Shown here one piece after another: positions 1 through 7,731 of a DNA stretch of 22,108 nt. Under the pieces are notes generated by a model. It searched no databases, had not been told where the DNA came from, and saw only the letters and a list, made by a program, of their open reading frames with translations. The stretch comes from Patescibacteria group bacterium UBA5187 (lineage in GTDB: Bacteria > Patescibacteriota > Minisyncoccia > Phycocordibacterales > PALSA-1337): contig DHWH01000023.1 in NCBI GenBank assembly GCA_002413065.1, positions 31,167 to 53,274 of the forward strand, given 5' to 3'. A program made the translations under genes and the position numbers. Each line of letters starts with the position of its first letter. Position 1 is the stretch's first letter.

Positions 1-124
1 CAACAAACAATTCACATTGGGCGTCTTTTTGGGCGATGTTCAGATCGCTATAGGGAGCGGGGCATCCAAGCAGGAAGCAGAGCAGAAGGCGGCGGAGAAG
101 GCATTGGAGGTAAAGAAGTGGTAG
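1..124 (+). CDS. rnc: Ribonuclease III, C-terminal end (partial)
   Basis: Only the last 40 codons are present, read from base 2 to the TAG at 122-124. They end ...GSGASKQEAEQKAAEKALE followed by VKKW, which is the second half of a double-stranded RNA-binding domain: the GSG-(x)-SKQEAEQ-AA-ALE pattern is the end of the dsRBD that closes bacterial RNase III. RNase III cuts double-stranded RNA in rRNA maturation and mRNA turnover. The next gene is smc, and rnc-smc is a widespread bacterial order, which supports the call. The catalytic domain lies left of the window and cannot be checked. Another dsRBD protein is possible but less likely. Confidence 0.88.
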   Translation, partial: NKQFTLGVFLGDVQIAIGSGASKQEAEQKAAEKALEVKKW

Positions 125-162
125 GAGGCAGGCGCAGGATATTATTCACCGCATACTCATGC

Positions 163-175
163 TAAAATGTGTGCA
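163..175 (+). promoter_or_regulatory. Extended -10 promoter of smc, likely leaderless
   Basis: TAAAAT at 163-168 is preceded by TGC (a TGn extended -10). The predicted start, seven bases after the hexamer, is base 175, the A of the smc ATG. There is no Shine-Dalgarno. No convincing -35 is seen, which an extended -10 can tolerate. Confidence 0.55.
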
Positions 176-2418
176 TGTATCTCAAATCTCTGGAACTCTC
201 TGGATTTAAATCCTTTGCAAAGAAATCAACTTTGCATTTCACGTCCCGGATCACGGGCATAGTCGGGCCGAATGGCTCAGGAAAATCTAACACAGCTGAA
301 GCATTTCGTTTTGTGCTTGGCGAACAATCCATAAAGTCATTGCGGGGCAAACGCGGTGAGGACATGATCTGGAATGGGGGCGGTGAAGCCGGCAGCGGCA
401 GAGCCAACCGTGCCAATGCCAAACTCGTTTTTGATAATACGCACAAACTGTTTCCGACCATCGATTTTGATGAAGTCACCATCGAGCGTGTCGTTCATCG
501 CGACAATTCCAACGAGTATTTGTTGAATGGAAGCCAGGTTCGACTGAAGGATATCATTGAACTGCTTGCAGGAGCGCATATCGGGGCTACCGGTCATCAC
601 ATCATTTCGCAGGGCGAAGCAGATCGCATTTTGTCCGCGTCCATTCGCGAACGACGCGAGATGATCGAGGATGCACTCGGTCTCAAAATGTATCAATGGA
701 AAAAACTGGAAAGCATCCGCAAGCTCGAACGGACTGAGCAGAATATGAAGGAGGTTGAATCGCTCCGGCGCGAGATCACTCCGCATCTCAGATTCTTGAA
801 GAAGCAGGTTGAAAAAGTAGAAAAGGCCGAAGAGCTGCGCAGGGAACTTATTGCTTTGTATAAAGAATATTTCAGGGAAGAAGAATATTTCATTCGGATC
901 GAAAAAGAACGCATCGCACGCGAGATCGCCGGACCGCGCAAGGAATTGGCGGAACTTGAGTTGGCGCTTGAAAAAGCAAAGACCATTCTGACGGATTCGA
1001 AAAATAAGGATACGAAAAGCGATAGCATCATTGCTCTTGAAGAAAAGCTGGCTCGTACGCGCATCGAAAAAGATACGATCATGCGCGAGCTCGGACGTCT
1101 GGAAGGAGAGATGCACGCGAACGCGCGCGTCATTGAAAAGGAAAAAGAAAAACAGAAGCGCGATGAATTCAAGACGGTATATGTAAAGGATCTCGAGGAA
1201 GTCGTGCAGTCGATCGAGTCTTTGCGCAGTATCGAAGATGCCCGCACGCTTTTTACCGAAGTGCTTTCGACTTTGAAGGGTTTTATTGCGCGTCATCGTT
1301 CGGCGACCGATTCCGCTTTGATCGCCGAAGCTGAACAGGAGATCGCATCTCTTTCGCGAAATAGAAATGAACTTGAGGCCAAACTCAAGGGTATTTCTGA
1401 TACGGAGTCAGCCGTGACAAAAGAATACAACGATCTCAAAGGGGCCATTGAAAAAGAAAAAGATACGAATCGCGAGGCCGAAAAAGACGTATTCAGGATC
1501 ATTGCGCGTCAAAATGAAGTGCGTACTATCGTCGCAAAACTTACTCAGGAATCGGGAATTTGCATGCATATCGAAGCTGAATTCAAACGTGAAGCGGGAG
1601 AAGCGGGCATGATGGCGGGAAGGGATGCGGTTACGTATGAAAAAATTTCCGATGCCCATCATTCCGATCGCGTAGCCCAGGAAGAACGCCACAGGAAAAT
1701 CGAACGCAATAAAATAAGGCTGGAAGATTCCGGGGCGGCGGGAGGGTCAGAAGTTCTCAAAGAATACAAAGAGACTGAAGAGCGTGATGCATTTTTGGCT
1801 CGCGAGCTTTTGGACTTGGAAAAAGCAAAAACGGAATTGCTCACGCTCGTTACCGAACTGGATGCGCGCATTGATTTTGAATTCAAGAATGGCATCCTGA
1901 AGATCAATACTGAATTCCAGAAATATTTCAATTTGATGTTCGGTGGCGGCCGCGCAGAACTCGTTGTCGTAAAAGAAACCAAGCGTCGCAAAAAGAGCGA
2001 CGTGGAGGATTTGGGCGATTTGATTTCGGATCCAAATGAAGATGCCTCTGAAGAAAGCGGTCCGGAAGGTTTGGATGTGAATGTGAATTTGCCCCGCAAA
2101 AAAGTGAAGGGACTTATGATGCTTTCCGGCGGAGAACGCGCACTGACATCGATCGCGCTTTTATTCGCTATCTCCCAGGTCAATCCGCCGCCATTTATTA
2201 TCCTTGATGAAACGGACGCCGCTCTCGATGAAGCGAACTCAAAGAAATATGGTGATATGATTGAGAATCTTTCGAAACATTCTCAGCTGATTCTGATTAC
2301 CCACAATCGCGAGACGATGTCGCGTGCGGGAGTTTTGTATGGAGTGACGATGGGTGGTGATGGTGCATCACGATTGCTTTCCATTGCTTTTGAAGAAGCG
2401 GTGGCGGTTGCGAAATAG
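175..2418 (+). CDS. smc: Short SMC-family chromosome partition ATPase
   Basis: This is an SMC ATPase that organises and segregates chromosomal DNA. The N-terminus MYLKSLELSGFKSF is the SMC signature. Walker A (PNGSGKS) is at residues 32-38, the ABC signature LSGGERALTS near 650, and Walker B with D-loop (FIILDETDAALDEAN) near 673-687. Between them are long charged heptad-like helices. The protein is about 747 aa against roughly 1150-1200 for typical bacterial SMC, and I see no recognisable glycine-rich hinge domain in the middle, only a stretch near 340-385 that might be a small turn-around. I chose ATG at 175 over GTG at 169 because the motif begins there and the promoter places the transcript start on it. 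It follows rnc by 50 bases. A RecN- or SbcC-type protein is less likely given the SMC-type ends. Confidence 0.88.
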   Translation: MYLKSLELSGFKSFAKKSTLHFTSRITGIVGPNGSGKSNTAEAFRFVLGEQSIKSLRGKRGEDMIWNGGGEAGSGRANRANAKLVFDNTHKLFPTIDFDEVTIERVVHRDNSNEYLLNGSQVRLKDIIELLAGAHIGATGHHIISQGEADRILSASIRERREMIEDALGLKMYQWKKLESIRKLERTEQNMKEVESLRREITPHLRFLKKQVEKVEKAEELRRELIALYKEYFREEEYFIRIEKERIAREIAGPRKELAELELALEKAKTILTDSKNKDTKSDSIIALEEKLARTRIEKDTIMRELGRLEGEMHANARVIEKEKEKQKRDEFKTVYVKDLEEVVQSIESLRSIEDARTLFTEVLSTLKGFIARHRSATDSALIAEAEQEIASLSRNRNELEAKLKGISDTESAVTKEYNDLKGAIEKEKDTNREAEKDVFRIIARQNEVRTIVAKLTQESGICMHIEAEFKREAGEAGMMAGRDAVTYEKISDAHHSDRVAQEERHRKIERNKIRLEDSGAAGGSEVLKEYKETEERDAFLARELLDLEKAKTELLTLVTELDARIDFEFKNGILKINTEFQKYFNLMFGGGRAELVVVKETKRRKKSDVEDLGDLISDPNEDASEESGPEGLDVNVNLPRKKVKGLMMLSGGERALTSIALLFAISQVNPPPFIILDETDAALDEANSKKYGDMIENLSKHSQLILITHNRETMSRAGVLYGVTMGGDGASRLLSIAFEEAVAVAK

Positions 2419-2449
2419 TGTTTGGAATAGAGTTGGAATGTCAGATTGT

Positions 2450-2752
2450 CTAATCAAAATAACGCCGGCCGTGGGGATTGAACTTTTTAATTATTTGTTG
2501 AAAGCCGCCTCTTTTGTCGATGAGTTTCTTTGAAATGCGAGCAATTGTCGTTGAGCTTAGACCTGTGATTTGTTGAATTTGAGAATAAGGGGCGCCATCG
2601 AGTATTAAACAGGCTGCATTTAATCGTTTGGCAAATAGAATTATTTCTTTTTCAGTAAGCAGGTCTTTTAAGAAGTCTCTAAGCAAGTGAGTGGTATCGG
2701 CCAGGATAAATGCCCTCACGAGCCTTTCTGTATCTTTGAAATTCCAATGCAT
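2450..2752 (-). CDS. TrpR/YerC-family helix-turn-helix regulator
   Basis: This is a protein of about 100 aa of the Trp-repressor-like (TrpR/YerC/YecD) fold. Visible hallmarks are a helical front half with FLKDLLTEKEIILFAKRL, then LILDGAPYSQIQQITGLSS and TTIARISKKL. The last two align with the TrpR helix-turn-helix (E. coli NELGAGIATITR against QITGLSSTTIAR). It should bind DNA as a dimer. Whether it senses tryptophan or another ligand cannot be told, and YerC-type members are not known to need tryptophan. I use the ATG at 2752; an in-frame TTG 18 bases upstream adds only IHYPP. A -10 (TACACT, complement of 2761-2766) predicts a start two bases before this ATG, so the mRNA is almost leaderless. 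The gene converges on smc and diverges from the pseudoprotease gene, with a 38-bp palindrome just upstream. Confidence 0.85.
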   Translation of the reverse strand: MHWNFKDTERLVRAFILADTTHLLRDFLKDLLTEKEIILFAKRLNAACLILDGAPYSQIQQITGLSSTTIARISKKLIDKRGGFQQIIKKFNPHGRRYFD

Positions 2753-2760
2753 AGGGGGGT

Positions 2761-2790
2761 AGTGTATCAAAAACCAAGCACTTTAGTTAA
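2761..2790 (-). promoter_or_regulatory. Promoter of the TrpR-like gene overlapping the palindrome
   Basis: Read on the minus strand, TTAACT (complement of 2785-2790) is followed after 18 bases by TACACT (complement of 2761-2766). The predicted start is base 2754, two bases before the ATG. The -35 lies inside the palindrome at 2770-2807, so a bound dimer would block it. Confidence 0.45.
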
Positions 2791-2807
2791 CTAAAGTGCT
2801 TGGTTTT
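2770..2807. promoter_or_regulatory. Perfect 38-bp palindrome, candidate TrpR-family operator (or terminator)
   Basis: The two 19-base halves, 2770-2788 and 2789-2807, are exact reverse complements. The central ten bases, TAGTTAACTA, equal the centre of the E. coli trp operator; the outer parts differ. It sits in the divergent intergenic region directly upstream of a TrpR-family gene. The arms begin with A-runs and end with T-runs, so it could also form an RNA hairpin and stop read-through from smc. Confidence 0.6.
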
Positions 2808-2864
2808 GAGAATGTGTCCTAAGCCGCACATATTCGAGCATTTGGACTGAAGGGCGGCGGCACT

Positions 2865-2891
2865 AACACTACTAATACTACCAACACTACT
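2865..2891 (+). repeat. Three tandem 9-bp repeats upstream of the pseudoprotease promoter
   Basis: The units AACACTACT (2865-2873), AATACTACC (2874-2882) and AACACTACT (2883-2891) are adjacent. Unit 1 equals unit 3 and unit 2 differs at two bases. The last base is also the first base of the -35 candidate TTGCAT. Confidence 0.7.
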
Positions 2892-2918
2892 TGCATTTTA
2901 TGCACAGCGTTATACACT
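2891..2918 (+). promoter_or_regulatory. Promoter of the pseudoprotease gene, likely leaderless
   Basis: TTGCAT (2891-2896), a 16-base spacer and TACACT (2913-2918). Seven bases on is 2925, the A of the ATG. No Shine-Dalgarno is present. TACACT is also the -10 of the divergent TrpR-like gene. Confidence 0.55.
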
Positions 2919-2924
2919 GCAGAC

Positions 2925-3683
2925 ATGAGTGACCTCTCTAAACAGCAGCTTATCCTCCTCGCTCTCCTTGTTTCTTTCGTTACGTCTCTTGCTACGGGCA
3001 TCGTGACTGTTTCTCTTATGGATCAGGCTCCTCAAGGGGTTACTCGCACGATTTCCCAGGTCATTGAAAAAACCATCCAGCAGATCGCTCCGCAAAATAG
3101 CGCAGCTCTCTCGATGACGATCGAAGGTCAGACGGCGGCAGCAGTTCGAATAGTTTCCAAAAGCGTGGTCAAGCTCAGGAGCAAAAACGGATCAGTGATC
3201 GGCGGTCTTGGACTTATCGTTTCGAAAGATGGTGTTATTCTCTCCGACAAATCGGCAGTGGCCGGCCTTTCGGACTACGAAGCCGTTTTTCCAAATGGCA
3301 AAAGTATTCCAGTCACGATTGTTCAGTCTCAAAACGATGGAGATATTATATTTTTAGCACCTCTTGTCGCACCATCTGATATTGAATTCGTTCCAGTGAA
3401 AATCGGATCATCGCCATATCTCGGTCAGACTGTTTTCTCTCTTTCGGGCACGGCAACGCAGATCCTGAGTCAGGGCATTATCACTGAAGCATCAGTTTCA
3501 CCTGTAGCCGATACGCTTCCGATCAAGACATCCATCTCATCGTCGAAAGTTATTATAGGCACTCCTCTATTCGATTTGACGGGAATTGTCATGGGCATGC
3601 GCACTACGTCTTCCGGAGACAAGGATGGTGCGGAATTTTACCCGATAGGGCAGTTGCAAAGTGTTATTCCGAAGGGGAGGTAA
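2925..3683 (+). CDS. Membrane-anchored HtrA-like protein without the catalytic triad
   Basis: This 252-aa protein has one N-terminal membrane segment (about residues 8-30, QLILLALLVSFVTSLATGIV) and then a trypsin/HtrA-like beta-barrel outside the membrane. The fold is suggested by GGLGLIVSKDGVILSDKSAV, which matches the HtrA stretch around the catalytic His (normally ILTNxHVV), by NDGDIIFLAPL at the Asp position, and by VIIGTPLFDLTGIVMGM at the place of GNSGGPLVNxxGxVIG. His is replaced (Ser aligns there) and the nucleophile Ser is replaced by Ile, so only the Asp may remain. It is therefore probably not a protease but a binding or scaffold protein; that function is inferred. No PDZ domain follows. 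It lies between the TrpR-like gene and mreB, with its own promoter. Confidence 0.7.
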   Translation: MSDLSKQQLILLALLVSFVTSLATGIVTVSLMDQAPQGVTRTISQVIEKTIQQIAPQNSAALSMTIEGQTAAAVRIVSKSVVKLRSKNGSVIGGLGLIVSKDGVILSDKSAVAGLSDYEAVFPNGKSIPVTIVQSQNDGDIIFLAPLVAPSDIEFVPVKIGSSPYLGQTVFSLSGTATQILSQGIITEASVSPVADTLPIKTSISSSKVIIGTPLFDLTGIVMGMRTTSSGDKDGAEFYPIGQLQSVIPKGR

Positions 3684-3737
3684 AAACTCTATTTATCCAA
3701 CCCTGTCAATACCGTTTTTTCCGCCGGTATGGTAAGG

Positions 3738-3743
3738 TACAAT
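3738..3743 (+). promoter_or_regulatory. -10 box of the mreB operon, likely leaderless
   Basis: TACAAT ends eight bases before the mreB ATG (3751), so the transcript would start at or one base before it. No clear -35 is seen. A 6-bp inverted repeat (ATACCG 3709-3714, CGGTAT 3725-3730) overlaps the -35 region. Confidence 0.5.
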
Positions 3744-3750
3744 CAACATA

Positions 3751-4815
3751 ATGAAGGATAAAAAAGACACATTCCTGGCCCGTTTCTCCAATGATATCGG
3801 TATAGATCTGGGTACCGCCAATACGCTCGTATATGTACGCGGCAAAGGGATTGTCGTCTCTGAGCCATCTGTCGTTGCAGTCAATGAAAAGACCGGACAA
3901 GTCGTAGCTGTCGGCAAAGCTGCAAAGGAGATGCTTGGACGTACGCCGACGCACATCACTGCAGTGCGTCCGCTCGTCGATGGTGTTATTTCAGATTTCG
4001 AGGTCACCGAAGAAATGCTTTCATACCTCATGAAACGCGCCAGTGAATTTTTGCCAAAGAAATTTCTCGGACCGCGCGTCGTAGTCGGCGTACCTTCCGG
4101 CGTTACCAACGTTGAAGTGCGCGCCGTCCGCGATGCTACGAAAAATGCCGGTGCGCGTGAAGTGTATATTATAGAACAGCCGATGGCCGGAGCAATCGGC
4201 ATCAGATTGCCGATCCACGAACCGGTCGGGAGCATGATCATAGACATTGGCGGAGGGACAACGGATATCGCGGTTATCTCGCTCGGCGGCATTGTTCAGT
4301 CAAAGAGCCTCAAAATCGCCGGTGACAAACTTAACAGCGACATCATTTCTTATATTCGCAATGAATTTAAAATCCTGATCGGAGAAACGACGGCCGAACA
4401 AGTAAAAATCGCGGTTGGCAGTGTGATCCCCAGAGATCCTTTGGAGACCACCATTCGAGGCCGCGATCTCATTACGGGGTTGCCGCGCGAAGTGGTCATC
4501 ACTGATTCCGATATTCGCGAAGCGATGGGACAATCCATCGAGGGAATCATAGTCGCTGCGCGCGAAGTTTTAGAAACGACTCCGCCGGAAATCCTTTCGG
4601 ATGTCATGAAGCGCGGCGTGCATCTCGTCGGTGGCGGCGCTCTCATCAAAGGACTCGATGAGCTTTTGGCGGAAACATTGCAGTTGCCCGTCACTGTCTG
4701 CGATGATCCGTTGACCGCGATTGCGCGAGGTGCGGGCATCGTTCTCGAGGACCTTAATGCGTATCGATCGGTTCTTCTTGTAAGCGAAGATGACTTACCT
4801 TCAAACAAATACTAA
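3751..4815 (+). CDS. mreB: Rod shape-determining protein MreB
   Basis: MreB is the bacterial actin homologue that forms membrane-bound filaments and guides the elongation machinery. The 354-aa length is normal for the family. Nucleotide-binding motifs are clear: phosphate 1 (GIDLGTANTLVYVRGKGIVV) near residues 14-33, phosphate 2 (DIGGGTTDIAVISLGG) near 165-180, and the adenosine motif (VGGGALIKGLDELL) near 292-305. The ATG at 3751 gives MKDKKDTFLARFSNDIGIDLG, a standard start. It is the first gene of mreB-mreC-mreD-like-mrdA. Its last 26 bases overlap the start of mreC, so the two are probably translationally coupled. Confidence 0.97.
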   Translation: MKDKKDTFLARFSNDIGIDLGTANTLVYVRGKGIVVSEPSVVAVNEKTGQVVAVGKAAKEMLGRTPTHITAVRPLVDGVISDFEVTEEMLSYLMKRASEFLPKKFLGPRVVVGVPSGVTNVEVRAVRDATKNAGAREVYIIEQPMAGAIGIRLPIHEPVGSMIIDIGGGTTDIAVISLGGIVQSKSLKIAGDKLNSDIISYIRNEFKILIGETTAEQVKIAVGSVIPRDPLETTIRGRDLITGLPREVVITDSDIREAMGQSIEGIIVAAREVLETTPPEILSDVMKRGVHLVGGGALIKGLDELLAETLQLPVTVCDDPLTAIARGAGIVLEDLNAYRSVLLVSEDDLPSNKY

Positions 4816-5581
4816 TCGTACGCGCGGCCGCCAAACGCGAATTGTCGCGCTAAGCTTTCTTTGCGGCATTGTTCTTATCGCCGCAGTAGTCTTCATTGTC
4901 CCGCATTTCTTTTCTGCTTTATTCACAAGTATTGCCCGGCCATTTTGGCGCAGCGAATTTTCAATTTTGAGCGGATCTTTGCATTCACCTGATCAATTGC
5001 TCCGTGAGAACGAGGATTTGAAGAGGCAAGTGGCGGATGCGGACGTTCGTCTGGAAACGATCCAGTCGGTTGAAATGGAAAATAACGAACTCAAAGCGAT
5101 ATTGGGTCGTGCATCCACAACACCGTATGTTTTGGCAGCGGTGCTCGTCCGTCCGCCAGCCGCTGTCTACGATGAATTCATCATTGATGCCGGAGCAGAT
5201 CACAATTTTGCCGTCGGAAATACCGCGTATGCCCCGGGAAATGTTCTCATCGGGGAGATCGTCGATGTGCAGAGTCAGACATCGAAAGTAAGACTTTTTT
5301 CTTCGCCGGGACAGAGATATGAAGTGCGCATCGGAACCGCACATACGCCGGCAACTGCCATCGGTCGTGGCGGGGGACAGTATCGTGCGGAATTGCCTCG
5401 CGATGTCAAAGTGGCGGAAGGTGATTTTGTAACCATTCCTTCTTTGACCGCAAAACCTTTCGGGATCGTGACATCGGTCGTTTCCGACCCTACACAGCCG
5501 TTCGAGACTATTTTGTTCGCACCGTCAGTGAATGTGTATGAAGTGAGATGGATGCTGGTTGATACGAAAGTAAAAATGTAA
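4790..5581 (+). CDS. mreC: Rod shape-determining protein MreC
   Basis: MreC is a bitopic protein linking MreB inside the cell to PBP2 outside. The 263 aa comprise a short basic cytoplasmic head, one membrane helix (about residues 18-45), a coiled coil (about 66-98, LLRENEDLKRQVADADVRLE and following) and a C-terminal beta domain with typical stretches such as VYDEFIIDAGADHNF, GNVLIGEIVDV and SQTSKVRLFSSPG. It starts inside the end of mreB and ends three bases before the next gene, so it belongs to a tight operon. Length is in the family range. Confidence 0.9.
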   Translation: MTYLQTNTNRTRGRQTRIVALSFLCGIVLIAAVVFIVPHFFSALFTSIARPFWRSEFSILSGSLHSPDQLLRENEDLKRQVADADVRLETIQSVEMENNELKAILGRASTTPYVLAAVLVRPPAAVYDEFIIDAGADHNFAVGNTAYAPGNVLIGEIVDVQSQTSKVRLFSSPGQRYEVRIGTAHTPATAIGRGGGQYRAELPRDVKVAEGDFVTIPSLTAKPFGIVTSVVSDPTQPFETILFAPSVNVYEVRWMLVDTKVKM

Positions 5582-5584
5582 TTT

Positions 5585-5851
5585 ATGACCCGACGTTTAC
5601 TAGTGCGAATAATTCTCGATATCCTGATTGCCGTCAGTATTCTTCAGGGCTGGTGGGTGATCGCGTTACTGTTCGGTCTTTTTGGAGTTTGGTATTTTCC
5701 ATACTTTATTGAAATAATTGCCGCGGGGATAGTATATGATTCGTTGTTCAATCATGTTCTGGGGATGGGTTTGCGCAGCCATAGTGGACTGATTGTCTCC
5801 GTTATTATTTTTGCAGTAGTTGCGTGGGGTAAGGGGGTGGTGAGGAAGTAG
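5585..5851 (+). CDS. Small MreD-like membrane protein
   Basis: This 88-aa protein consists almost wholly of hydrophobic helices, about three (residues 5-22, 24-52 and 65-84), and ends in the basic tail KGVVRK. Its place between mreC and mrdA is that of mreD, an integral membrane partner of MreC. Family members usually have about 160 aa and five or six helices, so this is either a reduced MreD or an unrelated protein in its place. Sequence alone does not prove homology; the call rests on position and topology. The ATG follows the mreC stop by three bases. Confidence 0.6.
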   Translation: MTRRLLVRIILDILIAVSILQGWWVIALLFGLFGVWYFPYFIEIIAAGIVYDSLFNHVLGMGLRSHSGLIVSVIIFAVVAWGKGVVRK

Positions 5852-5863
5852 AATATCAATTAC

Positions 5864-7675
5864 ATGTCTTCATTTTTTAACACATTCCTGCGTTCATTGA
5901 ATCGAAAAAGCCGCGGACGGGGTGCCCGCAGAGGTCATGAGATCGATCCTGACCAGATCATGCTGGATTCCAGTAACATTCCCAATTACGATACGTCGCA
6001 GTTTGAGGGACGAATAGAAAAACCCATTACGCGTCTGGCGCTCTATTCGGTATGCGGGACTTTTGCTCTGCTCGCGCTGATCTTCATCATCCAAGCGATG
6101 CAGCTGCAGATCGTGAATGGAACCCAGTACAAGGCGCGGAGTGAAAATAATCTTCTGCGCCCGGTCCCTATTTTTGCCGGACGCGGAGTTATCCTGGATC
6201 GGAATGGCGTGATGCTGGCATGGAATGCTCCGTCTCAAATTCCGCCGTCTTCATTTTCGCAGGAAAAAAATCAGGTGCTTCATGCCTCGTCTGCAACCAA
6301 TACGACATTGAGCGCCATTCAAGGCGAAGACAGCGTCGCAGTGCGCCAATATGCCACATCGACCGGTCTCGCTCACACGGTCGGGTATGTGCAATATCCT
6401 TCCAAGGATAATAACGGATTTTATTACCAGGAAGATTTCCAGGGAGTCGCCGGCGTTGAAAAATATTTTGATGAAGATCTGAAAGGGGATGCGGGATCGC
6501 GGCTCGTCGAAGTCGACGCACGCGGCAAAATCATTTCGGAAAACGTGGTGAAGCCTCCGGTCCAAGGGAAAAATATCACCCTTTCCATAGATAGCCGCGT
6601 GCAGTCCGCCTTATATAACAATATAAAAGATATCGCGAACCGTGTCGGATTTTCCGGAGGGGCAGGCATCATTATGGATGTGCACAGTGGGGAAGTTTTG
6701 GCGGTGACAAGCTATCCTGAATACAGTTCTCAGGTTATGTCCGACAAGACAGATTCGAAGGCCGTGAGAGCTCTTCTTAACAATTCAAGTCTGCCCTTCC
6801 TGAATCGCGCCATCGACGGCCTATATACGCCGGGTTCCATCGTGAAGCCCTATGTTGCTTTGGGGGTTCTCAATGAAAATATTATTGATCCTTCCACGAT
6901 CATCGTCACTACCGGTTCGATCTCGATCCCCAATCCGTATGATCCTACGAAGTCCACCATATTTCGCGACTGGAAAAATCTCGGTTCGCTCGATCTACGC
7001 CATGCCATCGCCATGTCGTCGGATGCGTATTTCTATACTGTCGGCGGGGGATATAAGGATCAGAAAGGATTGGGCATCGCCAACATCGATACCTATTTGC
7101 GCATGTTCGGTTTGGGTACCACTACGATGGGCGCTGCCCCTTCATTTCTCCTGAATAAAGCGGGAACGATTCCTACTCCTGAATGGAAAAAGAAAACCTT
7201 TAATGAAAATTGGTATATAGGCGACACCTATCATACGGCGATCGGCCAATATGGCTTTCAAGTTACGCCGATGCAGATCATTCGCGGCGTATCGGCGATA
7301 GCCAACAAAGGAATATTGCTTACGCCTACTATTATTAAAGGCGAGGCGCCCCAAGTTGAGTCTACAGTTGATATCCCGCAAAAATACTTTACGATCGTGC
7401 ATGAAGGCATGCGTCTGGGCACGCAGATCGGGACTACGGTCGCTCTCAATGTGCCGTACGTGAATATTGCCGGCAAATCCGGTACGGCGGAACTGGGAGT
7501 CGCCAAAGACAAAGTAAACTCATGGATAACCGGTTTCTGGCCGTATGAAAATCCGAAGTATGCGTTCGCGATAATTCTGGAAAAAGGTTCAGTCCACAAT
7601 CTTATCGGAGGTGCGGCCGCAATGAGGCAGCAGTTGGATTGGATGAATGCGAATACGCCTGAGTATTTTAAGTAA
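5864..7675 (+). CDS. mrdA: Penicillin-binding protein 2 (elongation transpeptidase)
   Basis: This class B penicillin-binding protein cross-links peptidoglycan during elongation, with the transpeptidase domain outside the membrane. It has 603 aa: a cytoplasmic tail of about 55 residues, one membrane helix (about 57-78), the dimerisation/pedestal region including GRGVILDRNGVMLA, then the transpeptidase domain. The three active-site motifs are present: SIVK (Ser325, Lys328) in TPGSIVKP, SSD (385-387; PBP2 enzymes typically have SxD here) and KSG (538-540) in GKSGTAE. The SxD form and the position after mreBCD favour PBP2 over FtsI. The N-terminal tail (RKSRGRGARRGHEIDPDQ) is longer and more basic than usual. 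A hairpin follows the stop. Confidence 0.93.
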   Translation: MSSFFNTFLRSLNRKSRGRGARRGHEIDPDQIMLDSSNIPNYDTSQFEGRIEKPITRLALYSVCGTFALLALIFIIQAMQLQIVNGTQYKARSENNLLRPVPIFAGRGVILDRNGVMLAWNAPSQIPPSSFSQEKNQVLHASSATNTTLSAIQGEDSVAVRQYATSTGLAHTVGYVQYPSKDNNGFYYQEDFQGVAGVEKYFDEDLKGDAGSRLVEVDARGKIISENVVKPPVQGKNITLSIDSRVQSALYNNIKDIANRVGFSGGAGIIMDVHSGEVLAVTSYPEYSSQVMSDKTDSKAVRALLNNSSLPFLNRAIDGLYTPGSIVKPYVALGVLNENIIDPSTIIVTTGSISIPNPYDPTKSTIFRDWKNLGSLDLRHAIAMSSDAYFYTVGGGYKDQKGLGIANIDTYLRMFGLGTTTMGAAPSFLLNKAGTIPTPEWKKKTFNENWYIGDTYHTAIGQYGFQVTPMQIIRGVSAIANKGILLTPTIIKGEAPQVESTVDIPQKYFTIVHEGMRLGTQIGTTVALNVPYVNIAGKSGTAELGVAKDKVNSWITGFWPYENPKYAFAIILEKGSVHNLIGGAAAMRQQLDWMNANTPEYFK

Positions 7676-7685
7676 ATTAAATATT

Positions 7686-7720
7686 AAAAAATCCTGGCGG
7701 TTTCGCGCCAGGATGCGTTT
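7686..7720. terminator. Hairpin terminator between mrdA and the convergent unknown gene
   Basis: A 9-bp perfect stem, ATCCTGGCG (7691-7699) with CGCCAGGAT (7706-7714), encloses a 6-base loop. On the minus strand it is followed by a T5 run (complement of 7686-7690); on the plus strand by GCGTTTT. It probably ends both transcripts and fits the minus strand better. Confidence 0.8.
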
Positions 7721-7731
7721 TGACAAAATAA

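Noticed and set aside
169..174. GTG start for smc two codons upstream of the ATG
   Set aside because: The SMC signature begins at the ATG (175), and the -10 box places the transcript start there.
337..1296. Long minus-strand frame inside smc
   Set aside because: A shadow of the coding strand; the smc frame has full-length domain evidence.
3695..3703. DnaA-box-like TTATCCAAC upstream of mreB
   Set aside because: Only 7 of 9 bases match and it stands alone.
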